Positions 17,561 to 28,051 of a DNA stretch of 64,000 nucleotides are shown here, piece by piece (within the stretch, counting starts at the first letter, position 1; the number at the start of each line of letters is the position of its first letter). This DNA is from Micromonospora sp. CP22 (GTDB lineage: Bacteria > Actinomycetota > Actinomycetes > Mycobacteriales > Micromonosporaceae), in the NCBI RefSeq assembly GCF_009712475.1, contig NZ_VCJO01000001.1:1-64000 (forward strand). Reading direction: 5' to 3'. The notes beneath the pieces were generated by a model, which did not search any database, had not been told where the DNA came from, and saw only the letters and a list, made by a program, of their open reading frames with translations. The position numbers and the translations under genes were made by a program.

Positions 17561-17646
17561 GTTAGGAAGGGGCCCGGGTTAACACCGACCTTGTTAACCC
17601 GGGCCCCTTCCTATACAGAATCCGTTAACAAGGGGCCCTTCCTTGC
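17561..17646. repeat. Palindromic repeat copy R4 (longest of the GGAAGGGGCCC family)
   Basis: A perfect 22-base-pair stem: TAGGAAGGGGCCCGGGTTAA(CA) at 17562-17583 and its complement at 17592-17613, loop CCGACCTT. A third arm GTTAACAAGGGGCCCTTCCTT follows. It lies between convergent DHA2 exporter and leuA genes and is suited to terminate both. Confidence 0.9.
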
Positions 17647-17649
17647 GTC

Positions 17650-19520
<1,871 letters not shown>

Positions 19521-19565
19521 TCAGGCCCCGTCGCGGCGACCAAGGAGGAGGTGCGCCTGCCACAT
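19521..19565 (-). CDS. leuL: leuA leader peptide (14 aa, Leu-Leu-Leu)
   Basis: ATG TGG ... encodes MWQAHLLLGRRDGA and stops 92 bases before leuA. Three consecutive leucine codons (CTC CTC CTT) sit at positions 6-8 of a very short frame, the hallmark of ribosome-mediated attenuation. No good ribosome site precedes the ATG, so the mRNA may be leaderless. Starvation for charged tRNA-Leu would stall the ribosome and alter folding of the region that follows. Confidence 0.75.
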   Translation of the reverse strand: MWQAHLLLGRRDGA

Positions 19566-19645
19566 GACAGAGTGACAGTACGTGATGGGGCTCAACCCCG
19601 GGAAGGTGCGTCCGCAATCTGGGACGAGAGTCGCACCGCAACCCC

Positions 19646-20194
19646 TCAAACCGAGCTGTCTGAGCAGCTCAGGAGCAGTTCGGGCAATGGTCGGCGACTG
19701 CGTAGCGAGGTCTCGCGGGCCAGTAGGTCGGCCGGCAGGCTGAACGGATCGCCGAGTTGCCCGACCGCCGTCACCACGTACGGTCGCACGCCTGCGGGGA
19801 GGTCGAGATCGGCGACCAGCCCGGGGTGGTCCAGGTCGGTCACCTGACGTACGTGCAGGCCCAGCGCGGTGGCCTGCACCGTCAGGTGGGCCACCGCCTG
19901 CCCCAGGTCGTACGCGGCGAACGGGGTGGTGCCGGCGTGGTACGCGGCGAGCAGCAGGACGCTCGCCCGTCCGGCCCACCGCTGGTCGGTGGCCGGCAGG
20001 TTGACCAGGATCCGCTTGAAGGTCTCGTCCTCGCGGTGCCCGACGGCGAACCGCCAGGGTTGCCGGTTGTCGACCGAGGGCGCCCATCGTGCCGCCTCCA
20101 GCAGCGTCACCACCTCGGCCGGGGTCACCTCCGCGATCGGGTCGAAGGAGCGGGGACTCCAGCGGAAGGCGAGCAGCGGCGTGAGGTCGGTCAT
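19646..20194 (-). CDS. Nitroreductase family FMN-dependent oxidoreductase
   Basis: A 182-residue protein from ATG 20194 (MTDLTPLLAFRWSPRSFDP); the frame to 20260 adds a non-family N-terminus. The FMN phosphate contacts RWSPRSFDP and AARWAPSVDNRQPWRF, and the C-terminal part ATDQRWAGRASVLLLAA, are characteristic. Family members reduce nitro groups, quinones or enones with NAD(P)H; the physiological substrate cannot be inferred. It is shorter than most 200-220-residue members at the C-terminus and ends with SSV. It is separated from leuA's leader by 80 bases, with no other genes in the unit. Confidence 0.88.
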   Translation of the reverse strand: MTDLTPLLAFRWSPRSFDPIAEVTPAEVVTLLEAARWAPSVDNRQPWRFAVGHREDETFKRILVNLPATDQRWAGRASVLLLAAYHAGTTPFAAYDLGQAVAHLTVQATALGLHVRQVTDLDHPGLVADLDLPAGVRPYVVTAVGQLGDPFSLPADLLARETSLRSRRPLPELLLSCSDSSV

Positions 20195-20350
20195 GGCAAA
20201 AGCGTCCCCTATGGGCGATTTGACCGATCGGTCGGGCTGGGTGAATGTGGGCAATGACACCCGTAACGGGATCTACCGTCGAGCGTTTCTGCATCCTCGG
20301 CCGTCAGACCGTTGCCGTCACTTGCCGGTTTCGTCGCTCCGCCGGTGTCG

Positions 20351-21160
20351 TCACTCGCCGGTGTCGTCGCTCGCCGCCTCCGGAGCGTCCGGCGGGTCCG
20401 GCGGGTCCACGGGTGGCGCCTCCATGCCCAGCGGCTCACCCTCGAACACCGGACCGGGCAGCTGCACCGTGCCCGGAGCCGGTTCCGGCGGGGCGGCCAA
20501 CGTCAGCGTGCCGAACGCCGTCCGAACAGCGGTCGGCGTGCCGTCGGCGTCGAAGCAGTAGATCCCTACGTCCAGTGGTGGGTTGATCGACGCCGACGTG
20601 GTCTCCACCGAGTAACAGCTGCCGCTCGCCCCGGGGGGTGCCATGGCGGGTGACACCGACAGCGGGGCACGCCGGTCGGTCAGCACGTCCAACCAGTCGG
20701 TGAACGGATGCTGCACCCGAGGGTCGAGCCGCCGGGGCAGCGTGTCGTCCCGCTCGCCGAGGCGTACGCAACTCGCCGGCTCCGGCTGGGCGGTCGATGG
20801 CAGCCCGCACTGGAACAACCCGTCCGCGGTGGCGGCCAGGGCGATGTCGCGGGTGCCGCCGAGCGCCCCGCCAGGCACGTCCATCCGCCAGCTGCCGTCG
20901 TTCGCGCTGGTGAAGGCGAGCAGGCGATCGCCGACGCCGTCTACCCGCCAGGCGTACCTGGCGATCAGGTGCCGGTCCTGCGCGGCGGCCGCGAGCGCTG
21001 CCAACTCGTCCCGGGCCGCGTCCGGACCGGCCGGACGCGGTGCGGTCGGGGGCGGCGAGGAACCGGCGGGCGGGCCGGACGAGCAGGCGGTGAGGAAAGC
21101 GGGCGCGGCGAGCGCGAGCGCGACGGCCAGTCGGCGGATCGGATGACGGGCGGCGGACAC
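20351..21160 (-). CDS. Secreted lipoprotein, unknown function
   Basis: A 269-residue protein from GTG 21160 (MSAARHPIRRLAVALALAAP). Signal peptide and lipobox FLTAC place the lipidated cysteine near residue 27. A proline-rich linker (GSSPPPTAPRPAGPD) follows, then a folded region with AARDELAALAAAAQDRHLIARYAW and cysteines in FQCGLPS, ASCVRLG, GSCYSVE and IYCFDADG that may form two disulfides. The tail is Pro/Asp-rich (PVDPPDPPDAPEAASDD). The profile resembles the LppX/LprG-like or other actinobacterial surface lipoproteins only in general architecture. The much longer frame upstream is the complement of lysC. Confidence 0.82.
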   Translation of the reverse strand: MSAARHPIRRLAVALALAAPAFLTACSSGPPAGSSPPPTAPRPAGPDAARDELAALAAAAQDRHLIARYAWRVDGVGDRLLAFTSANDGSWRMDVPGGALGGTRDIALAATADGLFQCGLPSTAQPEPASCVRLGERDDTLPRRLDPRVQHPFTDWLDVLTDRRAPLSVSPAMAPPGASGSCYSVETTSASINPPLDVGIYCFDADGTPTAVRTAFGTLTLAAPPEPAPGTVQLPGPVFEGEPLGMEAPPVDPPDPPDAPEAASDDTGE

Positions 21161-21382
21161 CCGGTCATTCTGGGTGTTGGGCAGGGTTCGGGACACCCCC
21201 GGAAAGGCTGCGTTTTCCGGCGTGTCGCAGGCCACTGCGGTCGCGTCCGGGGGCCGGATCGTGGGATCACCTGACCCGGCGGTCAGAGCCGACCGATACC
21301 CTGAGGTCGTCCGACCCGCGCCGCCGGCCCCGGTGCCGGCGGCGCCGGCACGCTCAGGGCAACCGGGAGGGAGTGCGCCGTC

Positions 21383-22648
21383 GTGGCACTCGTGGTGCAG
21401 AAGTACGGCGGATCCTCCGTCGCCAACGCCGAGCGGATCAAGCGCGTGGCCGAGCGCATCGTCGCGGCCCGCAAGGCCGGTGACGACGTGGTCGTGGTGG
21501 TGTCCGCGATGGGCGACACCACGGACGAACTGCTCGACCTGGCCAACCAGGTGAGCCCGCTGCCGCCCGGTCGGGAGCTGGACATGCTCCTCACCGCCGG
21601 GGAGCGGATCTCCATGGCGCTGCTCGCGATGGCGATCCACAACCTGGGGTACGAAGCCCGTTCGTTCACCGGTTCCCAGGCTGGCGTGATCACCACCTCG
21701 GTGCACGGCCGGGCACGGATCATCGACGTCACGCCGGGCCGCCTCAAGGGGGCGCTGGACGAGGGCGCGGTGGTCATCGTCGCCGGCTTCCAGGGCGTGT
21801 CGCAGGACACCAAGGACGTCACCACCCTCGGCCGGGGCGGTTCCGACACCACCGCGGTGGCGCTGGCGGCGGCGCTGCGCGCGGACGTCTGCGAGATCTA
21901 CACCGACGTGGACGGGGTGTTCACCGCCGATCCCCGGATCGTGCCCAACGCCCGGCACATCAAGCAGATCACCTACGAGGAGATGCTTGAGCTGGCCGCC
22001 TGCGGCGCCAAGGTGCTGCACCTGCGTAGCGTGGAGTACGCCCGGCGGGCCGGGCTGCCGATCCATGTCCGTTCGTCATACTCGACCAACACCGGAACCA
22101 TGGTCACCGGATCGATGGAGGAGCTCTCTGTGGAGCAGGCACTGATCACCGGGGTCGCCCACGACCGCAGCGAAGCCAAGATCACCATCGTCGGGGTGCC
22201 CGACGAGCCGGGTGCCGCCGCGAGCATCTTCGACACCGTCGCGGGCGCCGAGATCAACATCGACATGATCGTGCAGAACGTCTCCACCGAGGGCACCGGC
22301 CGTACGGACATCTCCTTCACCCTGCCGAAGGCCGACGGCCCGACCGCGATGGCCGCGTTGAGCAAGATCCAGGAGACGGTCAACTTCAAGGGCCTGCTCT
22401 ACGACGACCACGTCGGCAAGGTCTCCCTGATCGGCGCGGGGATGCGGTCGCACCCCGGGGTGGCCGCCGGCTTCTTCGCCGCGCTGGGCCAGGCCGGGGT
22501 GAACATCGAGATGATCTCCACCTCGGAGATCCGTGTCTCGGTGGTCTGCCGGGACACCGACCTCGACGCGGCGGTCCGTGCCATCCACGAGGCGTTCGAC
22601 CTCGGCGGCGACACCGAGGCCGTGGTGTACGCGGGGACGGGGCGGTAG
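21383..22648 (+). CDS. lysC: Aspartate kinase (alpha subunit)
   Basis: Phosphorylates aspartate at the entry to lysine, threonine, methionine and diaminopimelate synthesis. It is 421 residues from GTG 21383. The kinase motif [18 protein letters not shown] opens the protein, [16 protein letters not shown] and [16 protein letters not shown] follow, and two ACT domains (about 265-340 and 345-421) carry feedback sites ([39 protein letters not shown]). An internal start gives the beta subunit. It is followed six bases later by asd, so the two first steps are co-expressed. Confidence 0.97.
   Translation: MALVVQKYGGSSVANAERIKRVAERIVAARKAGDDVVVVVSAMGDTTDELLDLANQVSPLPPGRELDMLLTAGERISMALLAMAIHNLGYEARSFTGSQAGVITTSVHGRARIIDVTPGRLKGALDEGAVVIVAGFQGVSQDTKDVTTLGRGGSDTTAVALAAALRADVCEIYTDVDGVFTADPRIVPNARHIKQITYEEMLELAACGAKVLHLRSVEYARRAGLPIHVRSSYSTNTGTMVTGSMEELSVEQALITGVAHDRSEAKITIVGVPDEPGAAASIFDTVAGAEINIDMIVQNVSTEGTGRTDISFTLPKADGPTAMAALSKIQETVNFKGLLYDDHVGKVSLIGAGMRSHPGVAAGFFAALGQAGVNIEMISTSEIRVSVVCRDTDLDAAVRAIHEAFDLGGDTEAVVYAGTGR
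22130..22648 (+). CDS. lysC: Aspartate kinase beta subunit (internal in-frame start)
   Basis: GTG at 22130 is in frame with lysC and has a strong Shine-Dalgarno (GGAGGAG) seven bases upstream, within the alpha coding sequence. It would yield 172 residues containing both ACT domains. In Corynebacterium glutamicum lysC the overlapping beta subunit is also 172 residues and alpha 421, the same sizes as here. Alpha2-beta2 enzymes use beta for lysine/threonine feedback. Seen: site and frame; known: C. glutamicum precedent. Confidence 0.7.
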   Translation: MEQALITGVAHDRSEAKITIVGVPDEPGAAASIFDTVAGAEINIDMIVQNVSTEGTGRTDISFTLPKADGPTAMAALSKIQETVNFKGLLYDDHVGKVSLIGAGMRSHPGVAAGFFAALGQAGVNIEMISTSEIRVSVVCRDTDLDAAVRAIHEAFDLGGDTEAVVYAGTGR

Positions 22649-22653
22649 CGGGC

Positions 22654-23703
22654 GTGACCGGGCTGCCCACCCTGGCCGTGGTCGGGGCAACGGGAGCCGT
22701 CGGCACGGTGATGTGTGAGCTGCTCACCGGGCGACGCAACGTCTGGGGCGAGATCCGGCTGCTGGCCAGCGAACGATCCGCCGGACGCAAGGTCCGCTGC
22801 CGGGGCGAGGAACTGACCGTCCAGGTGCTCACCGAGGAGGCGCTCGACGGCGTCGACGTGGCCATGTTCGACGTGCCGGACGAGGTCTCCGCCCACTGGG
22901 CGCCCATCGCGGTCTCTCGCGGCGCCATCGTGGTGGACAACTCCGGCGCCTTCCGGATGGATCCCGAGGTACCGCTGGTGGTGCCCGAGATCAATCCGGA
23001 GCAGGTGGGTAACCGGCCCAAGGGCATCATCGCCAACGCCAACTGCACCACTCTCGCGATGATCGTCGCGGTCGCGCCGCTGCACCGCGAGTACGGCCTG
23101 CGGGAACTGGTGCTCGCGTCGTACCAGTCGGTCTCCGGGGTCGGGCAGGCCGGCGCGGACACGCTGCACGACCAACTGACCAAGGTGGCCGGTGACCGGC
23201 AACTCGGCTCGCGTACCGGCGACGTGCGGCAGGCGGTCGGCGACGACCTCGGCCCGTTTCCCGCCCCGCTGGCGCTCAACGTCGTCCCGTGGGCCGGCTC
23301 GCTGGCCGACGACGGCTGGTCGTCCGAGGAGATGAAGATGCGCAACGAGTCGCGCAAGATCCTCGGGCTGCGTGACCTCAAGGTCTCGGCCACCTGTGTA
23401 CGGGTACCCGTGGTGACCGGTCACTCGGTCGCGGTGCACGCCGTCTTCGCCACCGAGATCGACGCCGAGGGCGCACGTGGTGTGCTGCGAAACGCGCCCG
23501 GCGTGATCGTGGTCGACGATCCGGCGGCCGGTGAGTTCCCGATGCCGATCGACGCGGTGGGCACCGACCCCTCCTGGGTCGGCCGGATCCGCCGTGCCGT
23601 GGACGACCCTCGGGCCCTGGACTTCTTCGTCACCGGCGACAACCTCCGCAAGGGCGCCGCCCTCAACACCGCCCAAATCGCCGAACTCCTAGCCCACCCC
23701 TAA
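22654..23703 (+). CDS. asd: Aspartate-semialdehyde dehydrogenase
   Basis: Reduces aspartyl phosphate to aspartate semialdehyde with NADPH. It is 349 residues from GTG 22654. The nucleotide fold starts PTLAVVGATGAVGTVMCELL, the active-site cysteine is in IIANANCTTLAMI (about residue 131), VDNSGAFRM precedes, and the catalytic histidine is in VPVVTGHSVAVHAVFA. The gene is six bases after lysC. Its stop TAA lies at the edge of a nested palindrome. Confidence 0.97.
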   Translation: MTGLPTLAVVGATGAVGTVMCELLTGRRNVWGEIRLLASERSAGRKVRCRGEELTVQVLTEEALDGVDVAMFDVPDEVSAHWAPIAVSRGAIVVDNSGAFRMDPEVPLVVPEINPEQVGNRPKGIIANANCTTLAMIVAVAPLHREYGLRELVLASYQSVSGVGQAGADTLHDQLTKVAGDRQLGSRTGDVRQAVGDDLGPFPAPLALNVVPWAGSLADDGWSSEEMKMRNESRKILGLRDLKVSATCVRVPVVTGHSVAVHAVFATEIDAEGARGVLRNAPGVIVVDDPAAGEFPMPIDAVGTDPSWVGRIRRAVDDPRALDFFVTGDNLRKGAALNTAQIAELLAHP

Positions 23704-23853
23704 CCCCCCCCACCCCACCCCCCCGGGACCCCGCCCTGCTCGGTGATCAAGAAGTTTTGGTCTAACGAGAGCGCTCTCCAAGACCAAAACTTCTTGATCA
23801 CCGGACGAGGGTGGGTGGGGGTGGGTGGGGGGTGGGTGGGGTGGGGGGGGTTA
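23701..23853. repeat. Nested inverted repeat with G/C tracts between asd and the GGDEF gene
   Basis: Three concentric palindromes. Outer: TAA plus a C/A tract (23701-23720) is the exact 20-base complement of 23834-23853, so the stop codons of both convergent genes are part of it. Middle: 23741-23763 and 23781-23803 form a perfect 23-base-pair stem built around GATCAAGAAGTTTTGGTC. Inner: GAGAGCGCTCTC at 23767-23778. Repeated GGG runs at 23811-23850 could form a G-quadruplex. Likely bidirectional terminator or repeat element. Confidence 0.9.
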
Positions 23854-25269
23854 GGCGGCGGAGAGGTGGACGCCGTCGCGGCCTTGTCGCTTGACAGCGT
23901 AGAGGGCCTGGTCGGCGCGTTGGAGAGCCAGCTCGGGTGACTCGCCGGGGCGGGGCAGGGCCACGCCGACGCTGATCGTACGGCCCACCCGGCGGGCGGC
24001 CTCGGTGAGCCGCTCGGCGACGCGTACCGCCTCCTCGGGACGACTCACCTCGATCACCGCGACGAACTCGTCACCACCGATCCGGTACAACTCGTCGCCG
24101 TGGCGCAGCGCATCCTCCAGCGCCCGGGCGAGCCCGATCAGCACCTGGTCACCCGCCTGGTGCCCGTACGTGTCGTTGACGCTTTTGAAGTCGTCCACGT
24201 CGATCGCCAGCAGGGCGGTGCGGCCGGGGACCACGGTGGCGATGCGCTGCCCGAACGGGCCGGTGTGCCGTAGCCCGGTAAGCGGGTCGGAGCTGGCCTG
24301 CTCGCGTAGTCGGTCCAGGGTGCGCAACCGGTCCAGGCAGCTCCACGCCTGCCCGGCCAGCAGCTCCAGCAGGTTGACCGTGATCGGATCCGGCCGGAGC
24401 AGCCGCTCGTCGGCGACGAGCAGCACCCCGCCGCGTTCCGGCGGCCCGAACGGCACCGCCACCAGGGTGCGTACCCCGGCCCGGACCAGCGGCTGGTGCT
24501 CCTCGGTAGGCGGATGGCCGGCCTCGCCGAGGGTGTAACCGGCCCCGTAGCGATGTGCCCGGCCGATGATGCGTCCGAGTGCCGGGGTGTCCAACCCAAC
24601 CAGCTCGGCACGCATCCGGGCTTCCAGATCGCCCGGGGCGGCCGTCGGGGCGCCGAGTCGTGGCCCGCCCCGGCCACCGAGCAGCAGGACGGCGGCGGAG
24701 AGCGTCGACACGTCCCGGGCCGCAGCGATCGCGGCGGTCATCAGGTCCCACTCGGTGGTCGCGGCGGTCATTGCCGACGCGTGCCGGAGCAGCTTCTCGC
24801 TGCGGCTCTCCGACGGGCCGCCGAGCGCCGAGATCCGGGCGCCGAGGCGGGCGGCGACACCTTCGGCGACCCGCCGCCACCAGTCGAGATCGGCCGACGC
24901 GGTCCATTGCAGGTCGAGCACGCCGATGGCCCGTCCGCCCGGGTTCAGGACCGGTACGCACACCTCGGCGACGACGTCGGGGCGTACCGGAATGTGATCG
25001 GGGTCGGCGGCCACGTCCGGGACGACGGCGGACCGTCCACTGGCATGGACCCGCCCGACGATCCCGGTGCCCGGGGCGACGGTGGCGAATACCTGCCAGG
25101 ACCCGGTGGCGGCGACGCAGCGGAGCCGATCCTGGACGTGCAACAGGACGGCGATGGTGGCCGGGGTGTACCGGGCGAGGGCGTCGACGGCTGCGTCGCA
25201 CACCTCGGCCACGGTCGAAGCCATCGGCAGGCGGACCGTCACGTCACGGATGACTTCTTGCTGATCCAC
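23851..25269 (-). CDS. GAF-domain diguanylate cyclase
   Basis: Predicted to make cyclic di-GMP from two GTP. Starting at GTG 25269 it is 472 residues; an in-frame TTG at 25323 would add 18. An N-terminal GAF domain (STVAEVCDAAVDALARYTPATIAVLL ... GIVGRVHASGRSAVVPDV, about 15-160), a second GAF-like segment (about 175-315, VRTLVAVPFGPPERGGVLLVADE) and the GGDEF domain follow. The active site is RIGGDEF and the product-inhibition I-site RHGD lies five residues before it. No EAL domain is present. The GAF ligand is unknown. Its 3' end is embedded in the nested palindrome. Confidence 0.92.
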   Translation of the reverse strand: MDQQEVIRDVTVRLPMASTVAEVCDAAVDALARYTPATIAVLLHVQDRLRCVAATGSWQVFATVAPGTGIVGRVHASGRSAVVPDVAADPDHIPVRPDVVAEVCVPVLNPGGRAIGVLDLQWTASADLDWWRRVAEGVAARLGARISALGGPSESRSEKLLRHASAMTAATTEWDLMTAAIAAARDVSTLSAAVLLLGGRGGPRLGAPTAAPGDLEARMRAELVGLDTPALGRIIGRAHRYGAGYTLGEAGHPPTEEHQPLVRAGVRTLVAVPFGPPERGGVLLVADERLLRPDPITVNLLELLAGQAWSCLDRLRTLDRLREQASSDPLTGLRHTGPFGQRIATVVPGRTALLAIDVDDFKSVNDTYGHQAGDQVLIGLARALEDALRHGDELYRIGGDEFVAVIEVSRPEEAVRVAERLTEAARRVGRTISVGVALPRPGESPELALQRADQALYAVKRQGRDGVHLSAA

Positions 25270-25456
25270 TCGTACGTCGTTCCAGGTCGGATCCGGTCCC
25301 GGTGGCGCCGGGTCGCGGATCAAGCGTACTCAGACGAAACGGAGCGCCGATTTCAGTCGTACACATGTGCTATCCACAGGGTGTGGACACGGCCTGTGGG
25401 GCCCCGGCGCGGCGCGGCGACGATAGCGTGGTGGCATCTGGTCGAGTGGAGGTCCG

Positions 25457-26236
25457 ATGCTCATCGCCCACCTCAGCGACCCGCACCTGACCACCGGTGT
25501 CCTCGGTGCCGAGCCGGCCGCCGGGCTGCACCGGGCGCTCGGCCGGGTGCTGGCGCTGAACCCCAGGCCCGACTGTGTGGTAATCACCGGCGACCTGGCC
25601 GACCACGGCCGTCCCGACGAGTACGCCGTGCTGCGTGAGGTGCTCGGGCGGTACCCGCTGCCGGTGCACCTGGCCACCGGCAACCACGACGACCGGGAAT
25701 CGCTGCTCGACGCCTTCGGCGGCACACCCTGGCTGGGTGGTGGCTTCTCCGCGCACTACCAGGTCGACCACCCCGGGGCGACCGTGGTGGTGCTCGACTC
25801 CCTCGTGCCCGGCGCGGACGGCGGACGGCTCGGCGAGGAACAGCTCGCCTGGCTGGACGGGGTGCTGGCCGCCCGGCCCGACGTGCCGGCCGTGGTCTGT
25901 CTGCACCACCCGCCGATCGAGGTCGGCGTCCCGGCTGCCGACGCGATCCGGCTCGCCGACGGTGCCGAGTTCGCCGAGGTGCTGCTTCGACACCCGCACG
26001 TGGTACGCGTCGCGGCGGGTCACCTGCACCGTCCGGTGAGCGCGACCTTCGCGGGCACGATGTTGTCGGTCGCCCCGAGCACCTGGCGGCAGGCGACGCT
26101 GACCATGAGCGGCGACGAGCGGATCGGCTGGGTGGACGAGCCGACCGCACTGCTGCTGCACGTGGTGTCCAGCGCGGGCTGCGTCACGCACACCGTGCAG
26201 GTGAGCCACACCGCCGGGATGACCTGCGGCTTCTGA
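25457..26236 (+). CDS. CpdA-like metallophosphoesterase
   Basis: A 259-residue calcineurin-like phosphoesterase. Metal ligands are visible in LIAHLSDPHLT (D-x-H), CVVITGDLADHG, TGNHDDRESLL, VCLHHPPIEVG and AAGHLHRPV. The closest described group is class III cyclic nucleotide phosphodiesterases such as CpdA and Rv0805, which hydrolyse cAMP. An active-site histidine-rich set is intact. It is divergent from the GGDEF gene across 187 bases. Its link to the cyclase and Crp genes further right is an inference from family roles, not position. Confidence 0.9.
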   Translation: MLIAHLSDPHLTTGVLGAEPAAGLHRALGRVLALNPRPDCVVITGDLADHGRPDEYAVLREVLGRYPLPVHLATGNHDDRESLLDAFGGTPWLGGGFSAHYQVDHPGATVVVLDSLVPGADGGRLGEEQLAWLDGVLAARPDVPAVVCLHHPPIEVGVPAADAIRLADGAEFAEVLLRHPHVVRVAAGHLHRPVSATFAGTMLSVAPSTWRQATLTMSGDERIGWVDEPTALLLHVVSSAGCVTHTVQVSHTAGMTCGF

Positions 26237-26603
26237 GCGGCGCCGAACCCGTAGCGGCGGACGCCCGACGGGAGACCGAGGCGCGCCACCCGGCAGATGG
26301 TCCGAAGTGGACAGCTAACGCGCGGTCCGGGAACGCCGTTCGGGCGGCTGATCGTCGTCGTGCGTCGGGTCCGACCGGTCGTACCGGATGCCGCAGCGAC
26401 ACCGGTCGTACGCCCAACCGACGCCGGCCAGGTGCGCCGGAAACGCTGGCCGGGTCGCCCTGAGTCGCCGGTCGGCCCTAATCGGTGGCGGGGCGTGTTT
26501 GGGTGTTCGCCGTGCCGTGACGCGTCGTTAGCCTCGCTCCGTCACGCGTCGGCGTGACACTTCCGCGCCGACTTCCGGCGCCGTCCGTGGGGGTAACACG
26601 CGC
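26237..26603. other. Intergenic region without a supported gene (367 bases)
   Basis: No coding frame has an acceptable start, ribosome site or family-like translation. Close to the next gene it holds repeated TGACGCGTCG / CGTCACGCGTCGGCGTGAC segments, which could be regulatory for the downstream secreted protein. No other structure is evident. Confidence 0.5.
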
Positions 26604-27062
26604 ATGACGAGAAGGCTCATCGGGTTCGTGGCCGCGTTCGCCGTGGTGGTGGGTGGATCGTTCACCGTCGCCGCCCCGGCGCAGGCCGCCACCCCGGCCA
26701 TCGAGATCACCAAGGTCTACTACGACTCGCCGGGTGTCGACCGGCGTACCAACGCCAGCCTCAACGCCGAGTACGTGAAGCTGACCAACCGGCGGGCCCG
26801 CACCATCAACCTCAAGAACTGGACGCTGCGCGACAAGGCCAACCACGTCTACAAGTTCAGCGGCAACGTCAAGCTCGCCAAGGGCAAGAGCATCGTCATC
26901 CGTACCGGCTCGGGCAAGAACACCGCCAGTACCCGCTACTGGGGCTCGGGCAACTACATCTGGAACAACACCGGCGACACCGCGTACCTGCGTAACGCCA
27001 GCGGCAAGCAGATCGACAAGTGCTCCTGGAAGAAGAAGGGCAAGGGCTACACGAACTGCTGA
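26604..27062 (+). CDS. Secreted lamin-tail domain protein
   Basis: A 152-residue exoprotein. The signal peptide (MTRRLIGFVAAFAVVVGG...AAPAQA) is cleaved near residue 31. The remainder is one lamin-tail (LTD) domain: IEITKVYYDSPGVD, NAEYVKLTNRRARTINLKNWTLRD, HVYKFSGNVKLAKGKSIVIRTGSGKN, and IWNNTGDTAYLRNASGKQIDKCSW. LTD domains in bacteria are beta-sandwich modules attached to exported nucleases and adhesins; here it stands alone. Two cysteines near the end may pair. The TGCTGAC stop region is followed by a short spacer before a membrane protein gene. Confidence 0.93.
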   Translation: MTRRLIGFVAAFAVVVGGSFTVAAPAQAATPAIEITKVYYDSPGVDRRTNASLNAEYVKLTNRRARTINLKNWTLRDKANHVYKFSGNVKLAKGKSIVIRTGSGKNTASTRYWGSGNYIWNNTGDTAYLRNASGKQIDKCSWKKKGKGYTNC

Positions 27063-27182
27063 CCGACGGATGTGGCCCGGGACGACGTCTAGCGACGTAG
27101 ATCACTATCGTGGTTCGCTGAACGTGCTGGTAGGTCGTCCCGGGCCGTCCGACTCGACAACCCAGCGGAACAGAGGGATGTC

Positions 27183-27647
27183 GTGTTGAGGCGTGGTCTT
27201 GCGGTGCTCGCGGTGGCTCTGTTGGTGAGTACGCCGGTGGTGACCGGCTGGCTCCTCGGTGACCTGACCGGGGAGGCCGCCCGACGGCTCGCGGCCGAGG
27301 GAGAACCGCTCGACTACGCGGTGGAACCGGTCAGTCTGGGCGCGGTCGGCGACCGGGTACTGGTGATCGTGGCCACCGTGGTCATGGTGGTGTCGCTGGC
27401 CGTGTTGGTCCGCGCCACCATCACCCGCAAGCTTGATCCACGCTGGTGGTCAGTGCTGGTGCCGGTGATCCTCGCCGGTGCGTTGCTCGGCCTGGCCTGG
27501 CGGATCGTGACCGCCGGGGCGATCGGGGCGAACATCGGTGCCGGTCTGGTCGTCCTCCTCGGCGGCCCGGTGCTCCTGGTCCTCCTCGTCGTCGCCGCCG
27601 TCCAGGCGGTCCGGCTGAGCAGGGAGCATCGCCACCGGGTCGGCTAG
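27183..27647 (+). CDS. Small polytopic membrane protein, unknown function
   Basis: A 154-residue protein from GTG 27183, following a GAGGGATG ribosome-like stretch. Four hydrophobic segments are visible: LAVLAVALLVSTPVVTGWLL, VLVIVATVVMVVSLAVLV, WWSVLVPVILAGALLGLAW and LVVLLGGPVLLVLLVVAAVQ, with a short outside loop between the first two (GEAARRLAAEGEPLDYAVEPVSLG) and a basic C-terminus. No catalytic motif or known family is recognised. It follows the lamin-tail gene after 120 bases and could be a separate unit. Confidence 0.75.
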   Translation: MLRRGLAVLAVALLVSTPVVTGWLLGDLTGEAARRLAAEGEPLDYAVEPVSLGAVGDRVLVIVATVVMVVSLAVLVRATITRKLDPRWWSVLVPVILAGALLGLAWRIVTAGAIGANIGAGLVVLLGGPVLLVLLVVAAVQAVRLSREHRHRVG

Positions 27648-27877
27648 CCCGGCGACCCGGCGCGCGGTCGGCCCGAGACGCCGCGCGTTTGGGCCCGAGC
27701 CACGGGCGAGCGGTGCCCGAGTCGCTGGACGGGTGCGCCTGGAGCCGCATGGATAGGTAGGCCCGGCACCGCCGTGCGGTTGGGCCGGTGATGGCCGTCG
27801 GCGCAGCCGGGGAGGAAGGGGGCCATCTCCGCGCAGGATCCAAACCTGCACCGCTCGGCCTCGGGTGGCACACGCAC

Positions 27878-27908
27878 TGAGGGGCACATCCATTGGATGT
27901 GCCCCTCA
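27878..27908 (-). terminator. Strong hairpin terminator of tRNA-Pro
   Basis: TGAGGGGCACATCCA and TGGATGTGCCCCTCA pair perfectly around a single T (effectively 14 pairs and a three-base loop). It begins six bases downstream of the 3' end of the minus-strand tRNA-Pro, without a T-run. Confidence 0.85.
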
Positions 27909-27913
27909 ACTGG

Positions 27914-27987
<74 letters not shown>

Positions 27988-28051
27988 AGGCGTGCCGACA
28001 AATAGTAGCCCACCCGTCCCGGGGCTCAAACTCGGTACCCGGGTCGGGCGG

